Source: Streptomyces sp. SID13726 (GTDB taxonomy: Bacteria > Actinomycetota > Actinomycetes > Streptomycetales > Streptomycetaceae). Taken from it: a stretch of 64,000 nt of DNA. This document shows, piece by piece, positions 19,394-31,236 of this stretch. The notes under the pieces are model-generated. The model ran no database searches, was not told where the DNA came from, and saw only the letters and a program-made list of their open reading frames with translations. The stretch lies in contig NZ_JAAGLY010000001.1 in the NCBI RefSeq assembly GCF_010548375.1, forward strand, positions 868,001-932,000, read 5' to 3'. The position numbers were made by a program, and so were the translations under genes. Each line of letters opens with the position of its first letter. Positions within the stretch are counted from its first letter, which is position 1.

Positions 19394-20551
19394 GTGCGCT
19401 TCCTGCATCCGGACGGCACCACCGTCCACCTCGGCTACTGCAGCAACGTCCACCAGGCCGAGGACCTCGAAGGCGTCATCGCCCAACTCGCCGACCACGC
19501 CGAGCCCGTGCGCGAACACCTCGGCGTGGACCGGCTCGGCATCGGACTCTGGCTGGCCAGGGGAGTGGTCACCGAACTCGCCGCGGACACGGGGGCGTTG
19601 GCGCGGCTCAGGACCGAGCTGCGCTCGCGCGGCCTGGAGACCGTCACCCTCAACGCCTTCCCGTACGCCGGGTTCCACCGCGAGGTCGTCAAGAAGGACG
19701 TCTACCTGCCCGACTGGGCCGACGAGGCGCGACTGACGTACACCCTCGACTGCGCCCGCGTGCTGGCCGCCCTGCTCCCCGACGACACCGACCGCGGCAG
19801 CGTCTCCACCCTGCCGCTCGCCTGGCGCACCCCCTGGCCCGCCGCCCGCGCCGACGAGGCCCGCCGCGCCCTGGACCGCCTCACCGACGGTCTCGCCGCG
19901 ATCGAGTCGGGGACGGGCCGCCGTATCCGCGTCGGCTTCGAACCCGAACCCGGCTGCGTGGTGGAGACCACCGCCCAGGCCGTACGGCACCTGGGCGGAC
20001 TGGACCCGGACCGGCTCGGGGTGTGCCTCGACGCCTGCCATCTGGCCGTGCAGTTCGAGGAACCCGCCGAAGCGCTGAAGCGGCTCGCGGATGCCGGGCT
20101 GCCCGTGGTCAAGCTCCAGGCGTCCTGCGCCGTCGAGGCCGCGGACCCGTCCGACCCGGCCGCCCGCGCCGCCCTCCGGCGGCTCGCCGAACCCCGCTTC
20201 CTGCACCAGACGCGCGCGGCCACCGCCGCCGACGTCCTGGCGGCCGACGACCTGCCCGACGCCCTCGGCGGAGCACTGCCCGCCGACGCGGGACCGTGGC
20301 GCGTCCACTTCCACGCCCCGCTGCACACCGAACCCGAACCGCCGCTGCGCGGCACCGCCGACCAGCTCCGCCAGGTCCTCACCGGACTGCTCGCCGGACC
20401 CTCGGCCGTCTGCGACCACATCGAGGTCGAGACCTACACCTGGTCCGTCCTGCCCGAACCGCCCGCCGACCTGTCCGCCGGCATCGCCGCCGAACTCGCC
20501 TGGGCCCGCGACCGGTTGACCGACCTCGGCCTCAAGGAGGACCCCTCATGA
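19394..20551 (+). CDS. eboE: EboE, metabolite-traffic TIM-barrel protein
   Basis: 385 aa from GTG 19394. A xylose-isomerase-like barrel with STLPLAWRTPW, GFEPEPGCVVETT, LGVCLDACHLAVQFE and a C-terminal HIEVETYTWSVLP. This pattern is distinctive of EboE. The stop overlaps the start of the phosphodiesterase gene by 4 nt (ATGA), so the two are translationally coupled. It contributes to ebo-dependent metabolite movement in cyanobacteria; the molecular job is unproven. Confidence 0.83.
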   Translation: MRFLHPDGTTVHLGYCSNVHQAEDLEGVIAQLADHAEPVREHLGVDRLGIGLWLARGVVTELAADTGALARLRTELRSRGLETVTLNAFPYAGFHREVVKKDVYLPDWADEARLTYTLDCARVLAALLPDDTDRGSVSTLPLAWRTPWPAARADEARRALDRLTDGLAAIESGTGRRIRVGFEPEPGCVVETTAQAVRHLGGLDPDRLGVCLDACHLAVQFEEPAEALKRLADAGLPVVKLQASCAVEAADPSDPAARAALRRLAEPRFLHQTRAATAADVLAADDLPDALGGALPADAGPWRVHFHAPLHTEPEPPLRGTADQLRQVLTGLLAGPSAVCDHIEVETYTWSVLPEPPADLSAGIAAELAWARDRLTDLGLKEDPS

Positions 20552-21987
20552 CCAACCGAGTCGTCGTGCTCGACATCGTCGGCCTCACCCCGAACCTGCT
20601 CAAGCACATGCCCGCCGTCTCCGCGCTCGGCGACCGCGGCTTCCGGTCCCGGCTCGACACCGTGCTGCCCGCCGTCACCTGCACCGTCCAGTCCACCTTC
20701 CTGACCGGCGAACTCCCCTCGAAACACGGGGTGGTGGCCAACGGCTGGTACTTCCGCGACCTCGGCGAGGTCATGCTGTGGCGGCAGCACAACGCCCTCG
20801 TGGGCGGCGAGAAGATCTGGGACACGGCCCGCGCGCAGCGCCCCGACTACACCGTGGCCAACGTCTGCTGGTGGTACGCCATGGGCGCCGACGTCGACTG
20901 GACGGTCACCCCGCGCCCCGTCTACTACTCCGACGGCCGCAAGGAACCCGACTGCTACACCTGGCCGCCCGCCCTGCACGACGAACTCACCGCCAGGCTG
21001 GGCGACTTCCCGCTCTTCACCTACTGGGGCCCGAACGCGGGCATGCCCTCCACCCAGTGGATCCTGGCCGCCGCCCGGCAGATCTTCGACGAGAAGCAGC
21101 CCGACCTCACCCTCGTCTACATCCCGCACCTCGACTACGAACCCCAGCGCTCCGGCCCCGACTCAGCCGCGACGATCCGCGCGGCCCGCCAACTCGACGA
21201 CGCGCTGGGCCCGTTGATCGACCACTTCCTGGAGGCTGGGGCCACGGTCGTCGCGCTCAGCGAGTACGGCATCGCCCCCGCCTCCCGCCCGGTCGACATC
21301 AACCGCGCCCTGCGCCGCGCCGGGTTGCTGGAGGTCCACACCCAGGACGGCATGGAGTACCTCGACCCCTGGACCTCCCGGGCCTTCGCGGTCGCCGACC
21401 ACCAGCTCGCCCACGTGTACGTCAGGGACCCGGCCGACACGGACACGGTCGCGAAGATCGTCCGCGAACTCGACGGCGTGGAACGGGTGTTGGACGCCGA
21501 GGGCAAGCGCGAGCACGGGCTCGACCACGAACGCTCCGGTGAACTGGTCGCCCTCGCCGACTCCGACGCCTGGTTCACGTACTACTACTGGCTCGACGAC
21601 GAGCGCGCCCCCGACTTCGCCCGCCAGGTCGAGATCCACCGCAAGCCCGGCTACGACCCCGCCGAACTCCTCTACGACGAGACGGTCCCGGCGGTGAAGC
21701 TGCGTGCCGTCGGCCAGGTCGCCCGCAAGAAGCTCGGCTTCCGGTACCGCATCCGCACGGTCCCGCTGGACCCCTCCGGCGTCAGCGGCAGCCACGGCCG
21801 CCTGCCCGACGACCCCGACCACGGCCCCGTACTCCTGTGCTCGCGGCCCGAGCAGGCCAGGGAGGCGTACGCGGCGACGGAGGTCAAGTCCCTGCTGCTG
21901 GGCCTCGCCGGCCTCGAAATCCCCGAGACCGGCATCGAGACCCCTGAGACCGGCCTCGAAACCCCCGAGAAAGGAACCCCGGAGTGA
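20548..21987 (+). CDS. Nucleotide pyrophosphatase/phosphodiesterase-type alkaline phosphatase superfamily protein (EboF-like)
   Basis: 479 aa. The alkaline phosphatase superfamily core starts with metal-ligand VVLDIVGLTPNLL, the nucleophile threonine region in VTCTVQSTFLTGELPSKHG and the later YIPHLDYEPQR, ALSEYGI and VADHQLAHVYV metal regions. No signal peptide is visible, so it is probably cytosolic. A phosphodiesterase-like gene is the usual end member of ebo clusters. The C-terminal 20 or so residues are a repetitive Glu-Thr-Pro tail (ETGIETPETGLETPEKG). The stop overlaps the P450 start by 4 nt. Confidence 0.8.
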   Translation: MTNRVVVLDIVGLTPNLLKHMPAVSALGDRGFRSRLDTVLPAVTCTVQSTFLTGELPSKHGVVANGWYFRDLGEVMLWRQHNALVGGEKIWDTARAQRPDYTVANVCWWYAMGADVDWTVTPRPVYYSDGRKEPDCYTWPPALHDELTARLGDFPLFTYWGPNAGMPSTQWILAAARQIFDEKQPDLTLVYIPHLDYEPQRSGPDSAATIRAARQLDDALGPLIDHFLEAGATVVALSEYGIAPASRPVDINRALRRAGLLEVHTQDGMEYLDPWTSRAFAVADHQLAHVYVRDPADTDTVAKIVRELDGVERVLDAEGKREHGLDHERSGELVALADSDAWFTYYYWLDDERAPDFARQVEIHRKPGYDPAELLYDETVPAVKLRAVGQVARKKLGFRYRIRTVPLDPSGVSGSHGRLPDDPDHGPVLLCSRPEQAREAYAATEVKSLLLGLAGLEIPETGIETPETGLETPEKGTPE

Positions 21988-23183
21988 CCCCCCACCCTCC
22001 GACCCCCCACCCCCCACTCCCCACCGTCCGCCCCCTCCTCGACCCCGCCCCCGAATACGCCAAGTGGCAGGCCGAGGAGCCGGTCCGCCGTGTCACGGTC
22101 TGGGGTGACAACAGCCCCTGGCTGATCACCCGCCACGAGCACGCCCGCTCCGTCCTCGCCGACCCCCGCTTCAGTGCCGACGCCACCCGCGACGGCTTCC
22201 CCGGTCTGCGCCCCCACGCGCCGCCGCGCGGGCCGGGACAGTTCTTCCTCATGGACCCGCCCGACCACACCCGGCTGCGGCGCATGCTCATCCCCGACTT
22301 CACCTTCCGCCGGGTCGAGGCGCTGCGCCCGGCCGTCGCCCGAATCTGCGACGAGCTGCTCGACGCGATGACGTCCGGCGGCGCCACCGAGGCGGACCTG
22401 GTCACGGCGTACGCTCTTCCCCAACCTTCGCTCGTCATCTGCGAGTTGCTCGGGGTGCCCTACGAGGACCACGCGTTCTTCCGGGAGCAGGCGCAGGCGT
22501 TCACCAGCTTCAGCACCGACACCACCGACGTGCTCGCGGCCCGCCGGGCCCTGTACGGCTATCTCTCCGAACTCCTCGCGGCGCGGGGCAAGGAGCCTGC
22601 CGACGATCTGCTGTCCCGGCTCGCCACGGACCGGGTGGCCACCGGCGAGGCGAGTGCCGAGGAAGCGGTGGGCGTGGCGTTCGTGCTGCTGCTGGCCGGG
22701 TTCGAGACGACCGCGAACATGTTCCCGCTGTCGGTCGTCGCCCTGCTGCGCAACCCGGAGCAGCTGGCGGCCCTGCGCGCCGAGCCGGAGCTGTGGCCCG
22801 CGGCGGTGGAGGAGCTGCTGCGGTATCTGACGGTCTCCCACTGGGGCCTGCGCCGGATCGCGACCGAGGACGTCGAGGTCGGCGGGGTCCTGATCCGCGC
22901 GGGCGAGGGTGTCGCCGTGGCGATCCAGGCGGCCGACCGGGACCCGTCCGTCTACCGGGACCCCGACAGCCTGGACGTCCGGCGGGACGCGAGCGGCCAT
23001 CTCGCGTTCGGCCACGGGCTCCACCAGTGCGTCGGCCAGTCCCTGGCCCGCGCCGAACTCCAGATCGGGCTGCCGGCCCTCTTCGAGCGGCTTCCCGGGC
23101 TGCGGCTGACGGCGTCCCCGGAGGACCTGGCCCTGCCGATGTCCGCGATGCACGGGGTGCGCTCGCTGCCCGTCGCCTGGTAG
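21984..23183 (+). CDS. Cytochrome P450
   Basis: 399 aa soluble bacterial P450. The I-helix oxygen-binding motif is LAGFETTANM, the K-helix ExxR is in VEELLRYL, and the heme ligand is Cys349 in FGHGLHQCVGQSLARAE. The GTG start overlaps the previous stop (GTGA), which couples it to the EboF-like gene. This suggests that it oxidises the compound made or moved by the ebo-type system. No ferredoxin or reductase gene is nearby, so electron donors must be encoded elsewhere. Confidence 0.95.
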   Translation: MTPHPPTPHPPLPTVRPLLDPAPEYAKWQAEEPVRRVTVWGDNSPWLITRHEHARSVLADPRFSADATRDGFPGLRPHAPPRGPGQFFLMDPPDHTRLRRMLIPDFTFRRVEALRPAVARICDELLDAMTSGGATEADLVTAYALPQPSLVICELLGVPYEDHAFFREQAQAFTSFSTDTTDVLAARRALYGYLSELLAARGKEPADDLLSRLATDRVATGEASAEEAVGVAFVLLLAGFETTANMFPLSVVALLRNPEQLAALRAEPELWPAAVEELLRYLTVSHWGLRRIATEDVEVGGVLIRAGEGVAVAIQAADRDPSVYRDPDSLDVRRDASGHLAFGHGLHQCVGQSLARAELQIGLPALFERLPGLRLTASPEDLALPMSAMHGVRSLPVAW

Positions 23184-23226
23184 ACCGGGGCTGCCCCGGG
23201 CGGGGCGGGCTGGAAGAGTGGCCGCC

Positions 23227-23736
23227 ATGACCACCATCAGCCTCGTCCGGGGCGACATCACGCGGGAGAGCGCCGACGCGATCGTCAACGCCGCGAACTC
23301 CTCCCTCCTCGGCGGGGGAGGAGTCGACGGCGCCATCCACCGCCGGGGTGGCCCCGCGATCCTGGCGGACTGCCGCAGGCTGCGCGCGGCGCACTACGGC
23401 AAGGGCCTGCCGACCGGCCAGGCGGTCGCCACCACCGCCGGTGAGCTGGACGCCCGCTGGGTGATCCACACCGTCGGGCCCCGCTACAGCCAGGAGGAGG
23501 ACCGCTCCGAGCTGCTCGCCTCCTGCTATCGCGAGTCCCTGCGCGTCGCCGACGAACTCGGCGCCCGTACCGTCGCCTTCCCCGCCGTCTCCGCCGGTAT
23601 CTACGGCTGGCCGATGGACGACGCGGCCCGGATCGCGGTGGCGACCGTACGGGAGACACCGACCTCGGTCGAGGAGGTCAGGTTCGTGCTCTTCGACGAG
23701 ACGGCGTACCAGGCGTTCGCGCGGCGGACCGGCTGA
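23227..23736 (+). CDS. Macrodomain protein, O-acetyl-ADP-ribose deacetylase type
   Basis: 169 aa single macrodomain. ADP-ribose binding marks are DAIVNAANSSLLGGGGVDGAIHRR and the late FPAVSAGIYGWP loop. These are typical of YmdB/MacroD-type enzymes that hydrolyse O-acetyl-ADP-ribose or remove ADP-ribose from proteins. ATG 23227 follows GGAAGAG. It starts 43 nt after the P450 and may be co-transcribed. A sirtuin, a Nudix hydrolase and an ADP-ribosylglycohydrolase lie about 8-10 kb downstream. Confidence 0.93.
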   Translation: MTTISLVRGDITRESADAIVNAANSSLLGGGGVDGAIHRRGGPAILADCRRLRAAHYGKGLPTGQAVATTAGELDARWVIHTVGPRYSQEEDRSELLASCYRESLRVADELGARTVAFPAVSAGIYGWPMDDAARIAVATVRETPTSVEEVRFVLFDETAYQAFARRTG

Positions 23737-23929
23737 CACACCAGGGGCTCGTACCCTGACGGCCGAACGTGCCAGGGCACCCGAAAACAGGGCGGCGGGA
23801 CGGGAAAATGCCTGTTCAGGGCCGTCTCGGCGGGCTGCGGTCGGCCGGGCACGGGTCCTGCGACCGGTTGCGGGGTGCGGGAGCGCTTTCCACGGTGGGG
23901 CCAACGAAGTCATTTCGAAAGGAACGTGC

Positions 23930-24523
23930 ATGCGCCCCCTCGTCTCCCGCGGCCTCCTCCTGCCGCCCCTGGTCTGTGCCGCGCTGATCCTCGGCCCGGT
24001 CGGCACCGCGGCCGCCGCCGACGCGGGCCGCGGCGGGTCGGACCACGGTGTGGCGCACCTGGCCACCTGGTACGGCACCGACGACGCCGACGCCCTCGTG
24101 GACCGCCTCGACGCCCTGGACCGGGCCGAGCACGGCAGCGTCCTGCAGCCCCTCCTCGACGCGGTGACCGACGTCGCCGCCCTGGACGACACCGGCCTCG
24201 ACGCCGACGTGGCGGCCGCCCACGCGAAGGCCGTGGAGGAGGCGAACGCCAAGGTCCAGGAGCAGCTGCGTCAGCTGGCCGGCACGGACCGGTCAGCGGC
24301 CGCCGCCGACCCGGTCTCGGATCTGCTGGCCTCGCTCCAGTCCACGGTCGACAACCTCCTCAAGGCACTGACCTCGCTCGACCTGGGCGGTGTCCTCAGC
24401 GCGGTCACCGGCCTGCTGGGCACGGTGGTCGGCGCGGTCACCGGACTCCTCGGCGGCGGCCTGCCCTCGCTGCCCGCCCTGCCCCAACTCCCCGCCCTGC
24501 CCTCCCTGCCGGCCACCGGCTGA
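23930..24523 (+). CDS. Small secreted protein, function unknown
   Basis: 197 aa. A signal peptide covers residues 1-30 (LLLPPLVCAALILGPVGTAAAA). The mature part is helical and Asp/Ala/Leu-rich with repeated LLDAVTD-like turns, followed by a hydrophobic GLLGTVVGAVTGLLGGG stretch and a Leu-Pro repeat tail ending in LPATG at the last residue. No known domain recognised. The ATG follows GAAAGGAAC. It is a single gene followed by a strong terminator. Confidence 0.75.
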   Translation: MRPLVSRGLLLPPLVCAALILGPVGTAAAADAGRGGSDHGVAHLATWYGTDDADALVDRLDALDRAEHGSVLQPLLDAVTDVAALDDTGLDADVAAAHAKAVEEANAKVQEQLRQLAGTDRSAAAADPVSDLLASLQSTVDNLLKALTSLDLGGVLSAVTGLLGTVVGAVTGLLGGGLPSLPALPQLPALPSLPATG

Positions 24524-24558
24524 CCCGACGGCGCCCGGCACCGCCCGGGCATCGCACA

Positions 24559-24592
24559 CGGCACCCCCGCGTGAACGCACGCGGGGGTGCCG
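24559..24592 (+). terminator. Intrinsic terminator after the small secreted protein
   Basis: Perfect 15-bp GC-rich stem (24559-24573 with 24578-24592) with a 4-nt AACG loop, 36 nt after the stop codon. Confidence 0.85.
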
Positions 24593-24712
24593 TATGTCGT
24601 CATGTCCCCAGGACCCCACAAAGTCCGACAGAGTCATTGCCTCGGATGCCTTCGGGATCTAGGTTGAGTCGCATCCTGTGCCTCAAAGTCACCAATAGCG
24701 CACAGGAATTGA

Positions 24713-28621
<3,909 letters not shown>

Positions 28622-28655
28622 CACGCCGGGGGCTGAGGAGATCGCGGCGTACCAA

Positions 28656-28687
28656 GAGTGGGGCGCCCTTCGCGGGGCGCCTCACTC
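28656..28687 (+). terminator. Hairpin after the beta-galactosidase
   Basis: A near-perfect stem pairs GAGTGGGGCGCC with GGCGCCTCACTC around a short CTTCGCGG-containing loop, 35 nt after the stop. Confidence 0.65.
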
Positions 28688-28764
28688 AGCGGTGTCGCTG
28701 GACACGCGAGGTTGATGTCGGATTCTCGCCAGCCGAGGTCCGGCGGGTGGTCGATGCTGGACGT

Positions 28765-30246
28765 ATGCAGACGGGGATGTACACCGAGACCGAGCGCTGT
28801 GTGCGCGCCGTGCAGTCGAAGGACGCGCGGTTCGACGGATGGTTCTTCACGGCTGTCACCACGACCCGCATCTACTGCCGGCCGAGCTGTCCCGTCGTAC
28901 CGCCCAAGCCCGAGAACATGACCTTCCACCCGAGCGCGGCGGCCTGCCAGCAGGCGGGTTTCCGGGCCTGCAAGCGGTGCAGGCCCGACACCAGCCCGGG
29001 CTCGCCGGAGTGGAACCAGCGTGCCGACCTCGTGGCCCGCGCGATGCGGCTGATCGCCGACGGCGTGGTCGACCGCGAGGGCGTGCCCGGCCTCGCCACC
29101 CGGCTCGGCTACAGCACCCGGCAGATCGAACGCCAGCTGCTCGCCGAACTGGGCGCCGGTCCGCTCGCCCTCGCCCGCGCCCAGCGGGCCCAGACGGCGA
29201 GGATCCTCATCGAGACGACCGAGCTGCCGATGGCGGACCTCGCCTTCGCGGCCGGGTTCTCCGCGATCCGCACCTTCAACGACACCGTGCGCGAGGTCTT
29301 CGCGCTCTCCCCGAGCGAGCTGCGCGCGCGGGCGCCGAGGAAGTCGGTGGGCGGCACCCCGGGCGCGCTGGTGCTGCGCCTGCCGTTCCGCGTACCGCTC
29401 AACCCCGACAACCTCTTCGGCCACCTCGCGGCGACCGCGGTCCCCGGGGTGGAGGAGTGGCGGGACGGGTCCTACCGGCGCACACTGCGGCTGCCGTACG
29501 GCCCAGGAATCGTCACCCTGACACCCCGCCCTGACCACATCGCCTGCCGGTTGATGCTCGGCGACCTGCGCGACCTGACCGTCGCCATCAGCCGCTGCCG
29601 CCGGATGCTCGACCTGGACGCCGATCCGGTCGCGATCGACGACCAGTTGCGCACGGACCCGCTCCTGGCGCCGCTGGTGGACAAGGCGCCCGGGCGCCGG
29701 GTGCCGCGCACCGTCGACGAGGCGGAGTTCGCCGTACGGGCCGTGCTGGGCCAGCAGGTCTCCACGGCCGCCGCCCGCACCCACGCGGGCCGCCTGGTCA
29801 CCGCGCACGGCGACCCGGTGGACGACCCCGAAGGCGGCCTGACCCATCTGTTCCCGTCCCCGGAGGCGCTGGCCGCGGTGGACCCCGGCGCACTCGCGAT
29901 GCCCCGCACCCGACGCACGACGTTCACCACCCTGGTCTCCGAACTGGCCGAGGGCAGGCTCCAGTTGGGTGTGGAGACGGACTGGACGGAGACCCGTGCA
30001 CGCCTCCTGGCCCTGCCCGGCTTCGGCCCCTGGACCGTCGACGTCATCGCCATGCGCGCCCTCGGCGACCCGGACGCCTTCCTCCCCACCGACCTCGGAA
30101 TCCGCCGCGCGGCCCAGGAGTTGGGCCTCCCCTCGACCCCGGCGGCGCTGACCGCCCGCGCGGCGGCCTGGCGGCCCTGGCGGGCCTACGCGGTCCAGTA
30201 CCTCTGGGCGACCGACAGCCACCCCATCAACTTCCTTCCCGCATAA
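28765..30246 (+). CDS. Ada-type zinc/AraC domain fused to AlkA DNA-3-methyladenine glycosylase
   Basis: 493 aa. With ATG 28765 the four zinc cysteines fall at 38, 42, 69 and 72 (IYCRPSC and RACKRCRPD), the same numbering as E. coli Ada, where Cys38 accepts methyl from phosphotriesters. An AraC helix-turn-helix region follows (about 85-195). Then come AlkA_N and the helix-hairpin-helix/GPD glycosylase domain with LPGFGPWTVDVIAMRAL and the catalytic Asp in FLPTDLGIRRA. It should excise alkylated bases and may also act as a methyl-activated transcription regulator. The methyltransferase ogt starts 12 nt after its stop. GTG 28747 is an alternative start. Confidence 0.93.
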   Translation: MQTGMYTETERCVRAVQSKDARFDGWFFTAVTTTRIYCRPSCPVVPPKPENMTFHPSAAACQQAGFRACKRCRPDTSPGSPEWNQRADLVARAMRLIADGVVDREGVPGLATRLGYSTRQIERQLLAELGAGPLALARAQRAQTARILIETTELPMADLAFAAGFSAIRTFNDTVREVFALSPSELRARAPRKSVGGTPGALVLRLPFRVPLNPDNLFGHLAATAVPGVEEWRDGSYRRTLRLPYGPGIVTLTPRPDHIACRLMLGDLRDLTVAISRCRRMLDLDADPVAIDDQLRTDPLLAPLVDKAPGRRVPRTVDEAEFAVRAVLGQQVSTAAARTHAGRLVTAHGDPVDDPEGGLTHLFPSPEALAAVDPGALAMPRTRRTTFTTLVSELAEGRLQLGVETDWTETRARLLALPGFGPWTVDVIAMRALGDPDAFLPTDLGIRRAAQELGLPSTPAALTARAAAWRPWRAYAVQYLWATDSHPINFLPA

Positions 30247-30258
30247 GGACGTTCCCCA

Positions 30259-30741
30259 GTGAAGCAGCACACCGTGATCGACAGCCCCTACGGCCCCCTG
30301 ACCCTCGTCGCCGACGACGGCGTCCTGTGCGGCCTCTACATGACCGACCAACGCCACCGCCCGGCGGAGGAGTCCTTCGGCGAGCCCGACGACAGCTGGT
30401 CGGGCGAGGCCGAAGCCCAACTGCGGTCCTACTTCGCGGGCGAGTCAAAGGACTTCACCCTGGAACTACGGTTCCTCGGCACCCCCTTCCAACGCACCGT
30501 CTGGGACCAACTCCGCAAGATCCCCTACGGCGAGACCCGCACCTACGGCGAACTCGCCACCGCCCTCGGCAACCCCAACGCCTCCCGAGCCGTAGGCCTC
30601 GCCAACGGCCGAAACCCCATCGGCATCATCGTCCCCTGCCACCGAGTGGTCGGCGCGGACGGCAGCCTCACGGGGTACGGCGGCGGGCTGGAGCGGAAGC
30701 GTCAGCTGCTGGACTTCGAGCGGGGGGCCGCGTTGTTCTGA
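30259..30741 (+). CDS. ogt: Methylated-DNA--protein-cysteine methyltransferase
   Basis: 160 aa suicidal repair enzyme that takes methyl groups from O6-methylguanine. The acceptor is Cys127 in IIVPCHRVVGADG, preceded by the Asn hinge region SRAVGLANGRNP. The ATG is 12 nt after the Ada-AlkA gene, so the pair forms an alkylation-repair operon. The 3' end overlaps the convergent GNAT gene by 74 nt, an unusual tail-to-tail overlap. Confidence 0.96.
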   Translation: MKQHTVIDSPYGPLTLVADDGVLCGLYMTDQRHRPAEESFGEPDDSWSGEAEAQLRSYFAGESKDFTLELRFLGTPFQRTVWDQLRKIPYGETRTYGELATALGNPNASRAVGLANGRNPIGIIVPCHRVVGADGSLTGYGGGLERKRQLLDFERGAALF

Positions 30742-31225
30742 GCTCGCGTTCGTACCACACCCCTTCCTTCCCGCCCAGGTCCCCCGGATCGGCAGGCCCG
30801 ACCTCGATGAACCCGTTCTTGGTGAGCACCTTCTGGGACGCGAGGTTGGTGTGGGCGGTGGCTGCGCGCAGGGTGTGGAGGGCGTAGCGGGTTGTCGCGA
30901 GTCGGCACAGTTCGCGGACGGTCGTGGTCGCCAGTCCGTGGCCCGTGGCGTGTTCGGCGACGCGGTAGCCGAGTTCTGCCGTGCCGTCGACCAGGTCGAC
31001 CAGGTTGAAGCGGCCCAGTACCGCACCGTGCTCGTCGAGGAGGACGTGGAAGGCGCAGAGGCCGGTCTCCTGTTCGGACAGCAGGGCGTCGAAGCGGGCG
31101 GGGAAGTGGGTGAAGAAGGCGTCGCCGCGGTCGGAGACGGAGGCGGCGAACCAGGCGCGGTTGGCGAGTTCGAAGGCCAGCACCGCCGGGGCGTGCCCGG
31201 CGTGCAGGCGTTGCAGTTCGGGCAT
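30668..31225 (-). CDS. GNAT N-acetyltransferase, RimJ/RimL-like
   Basis: 185 aa from ATG 31225 (GAAGGCGG upstream). GNAT motif A is seen in YRVAEHATGHGLATTTVRELC and motif B in TNLASQKVLTKNGFIEVG, typical of the RimJ/RimL-like branch that acetylates protein N-termini or small amines. It starts 11 nt after the sirtuin stop, on the same transcript. The tail (PARSPAADASAPARRRTP) is read through the antisense of the ogt 3' end, so the true protein function probably ends before it. Confidence 0.85.
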   Translation of the reverse strand: MPELQRLHAGHAPAVLAFELANRAWFAASVSDRGDAFFTHFPARFDALLSEQETGLCAFHVLLDEHGAVLGRFNLVDLVDGTAELGYRVAEHATGHGLATTTVRELCRLATTRYALHTLRAATAHTNLASQKVLTKNGFIEVGPADPGDLGGKEGVWYERELRTTRPPARSPAADASAPARRRTP

Positions 31226-31236
31226 GGGTGCCGCCT

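Noticed and set aside
24504..24523. Sortase sorting signal (LPATG) in the small secreted protein
   Set aside because: It is the last five residues; a hydrophobic segment and positive tail must follow for sortase processing.
28765..30246. Plain AlkA gene starting at an internal ATG
   Set aside because: The upstream region codes for a complete zinc domain with four conserved cysteines in frame, so the fusion is real.
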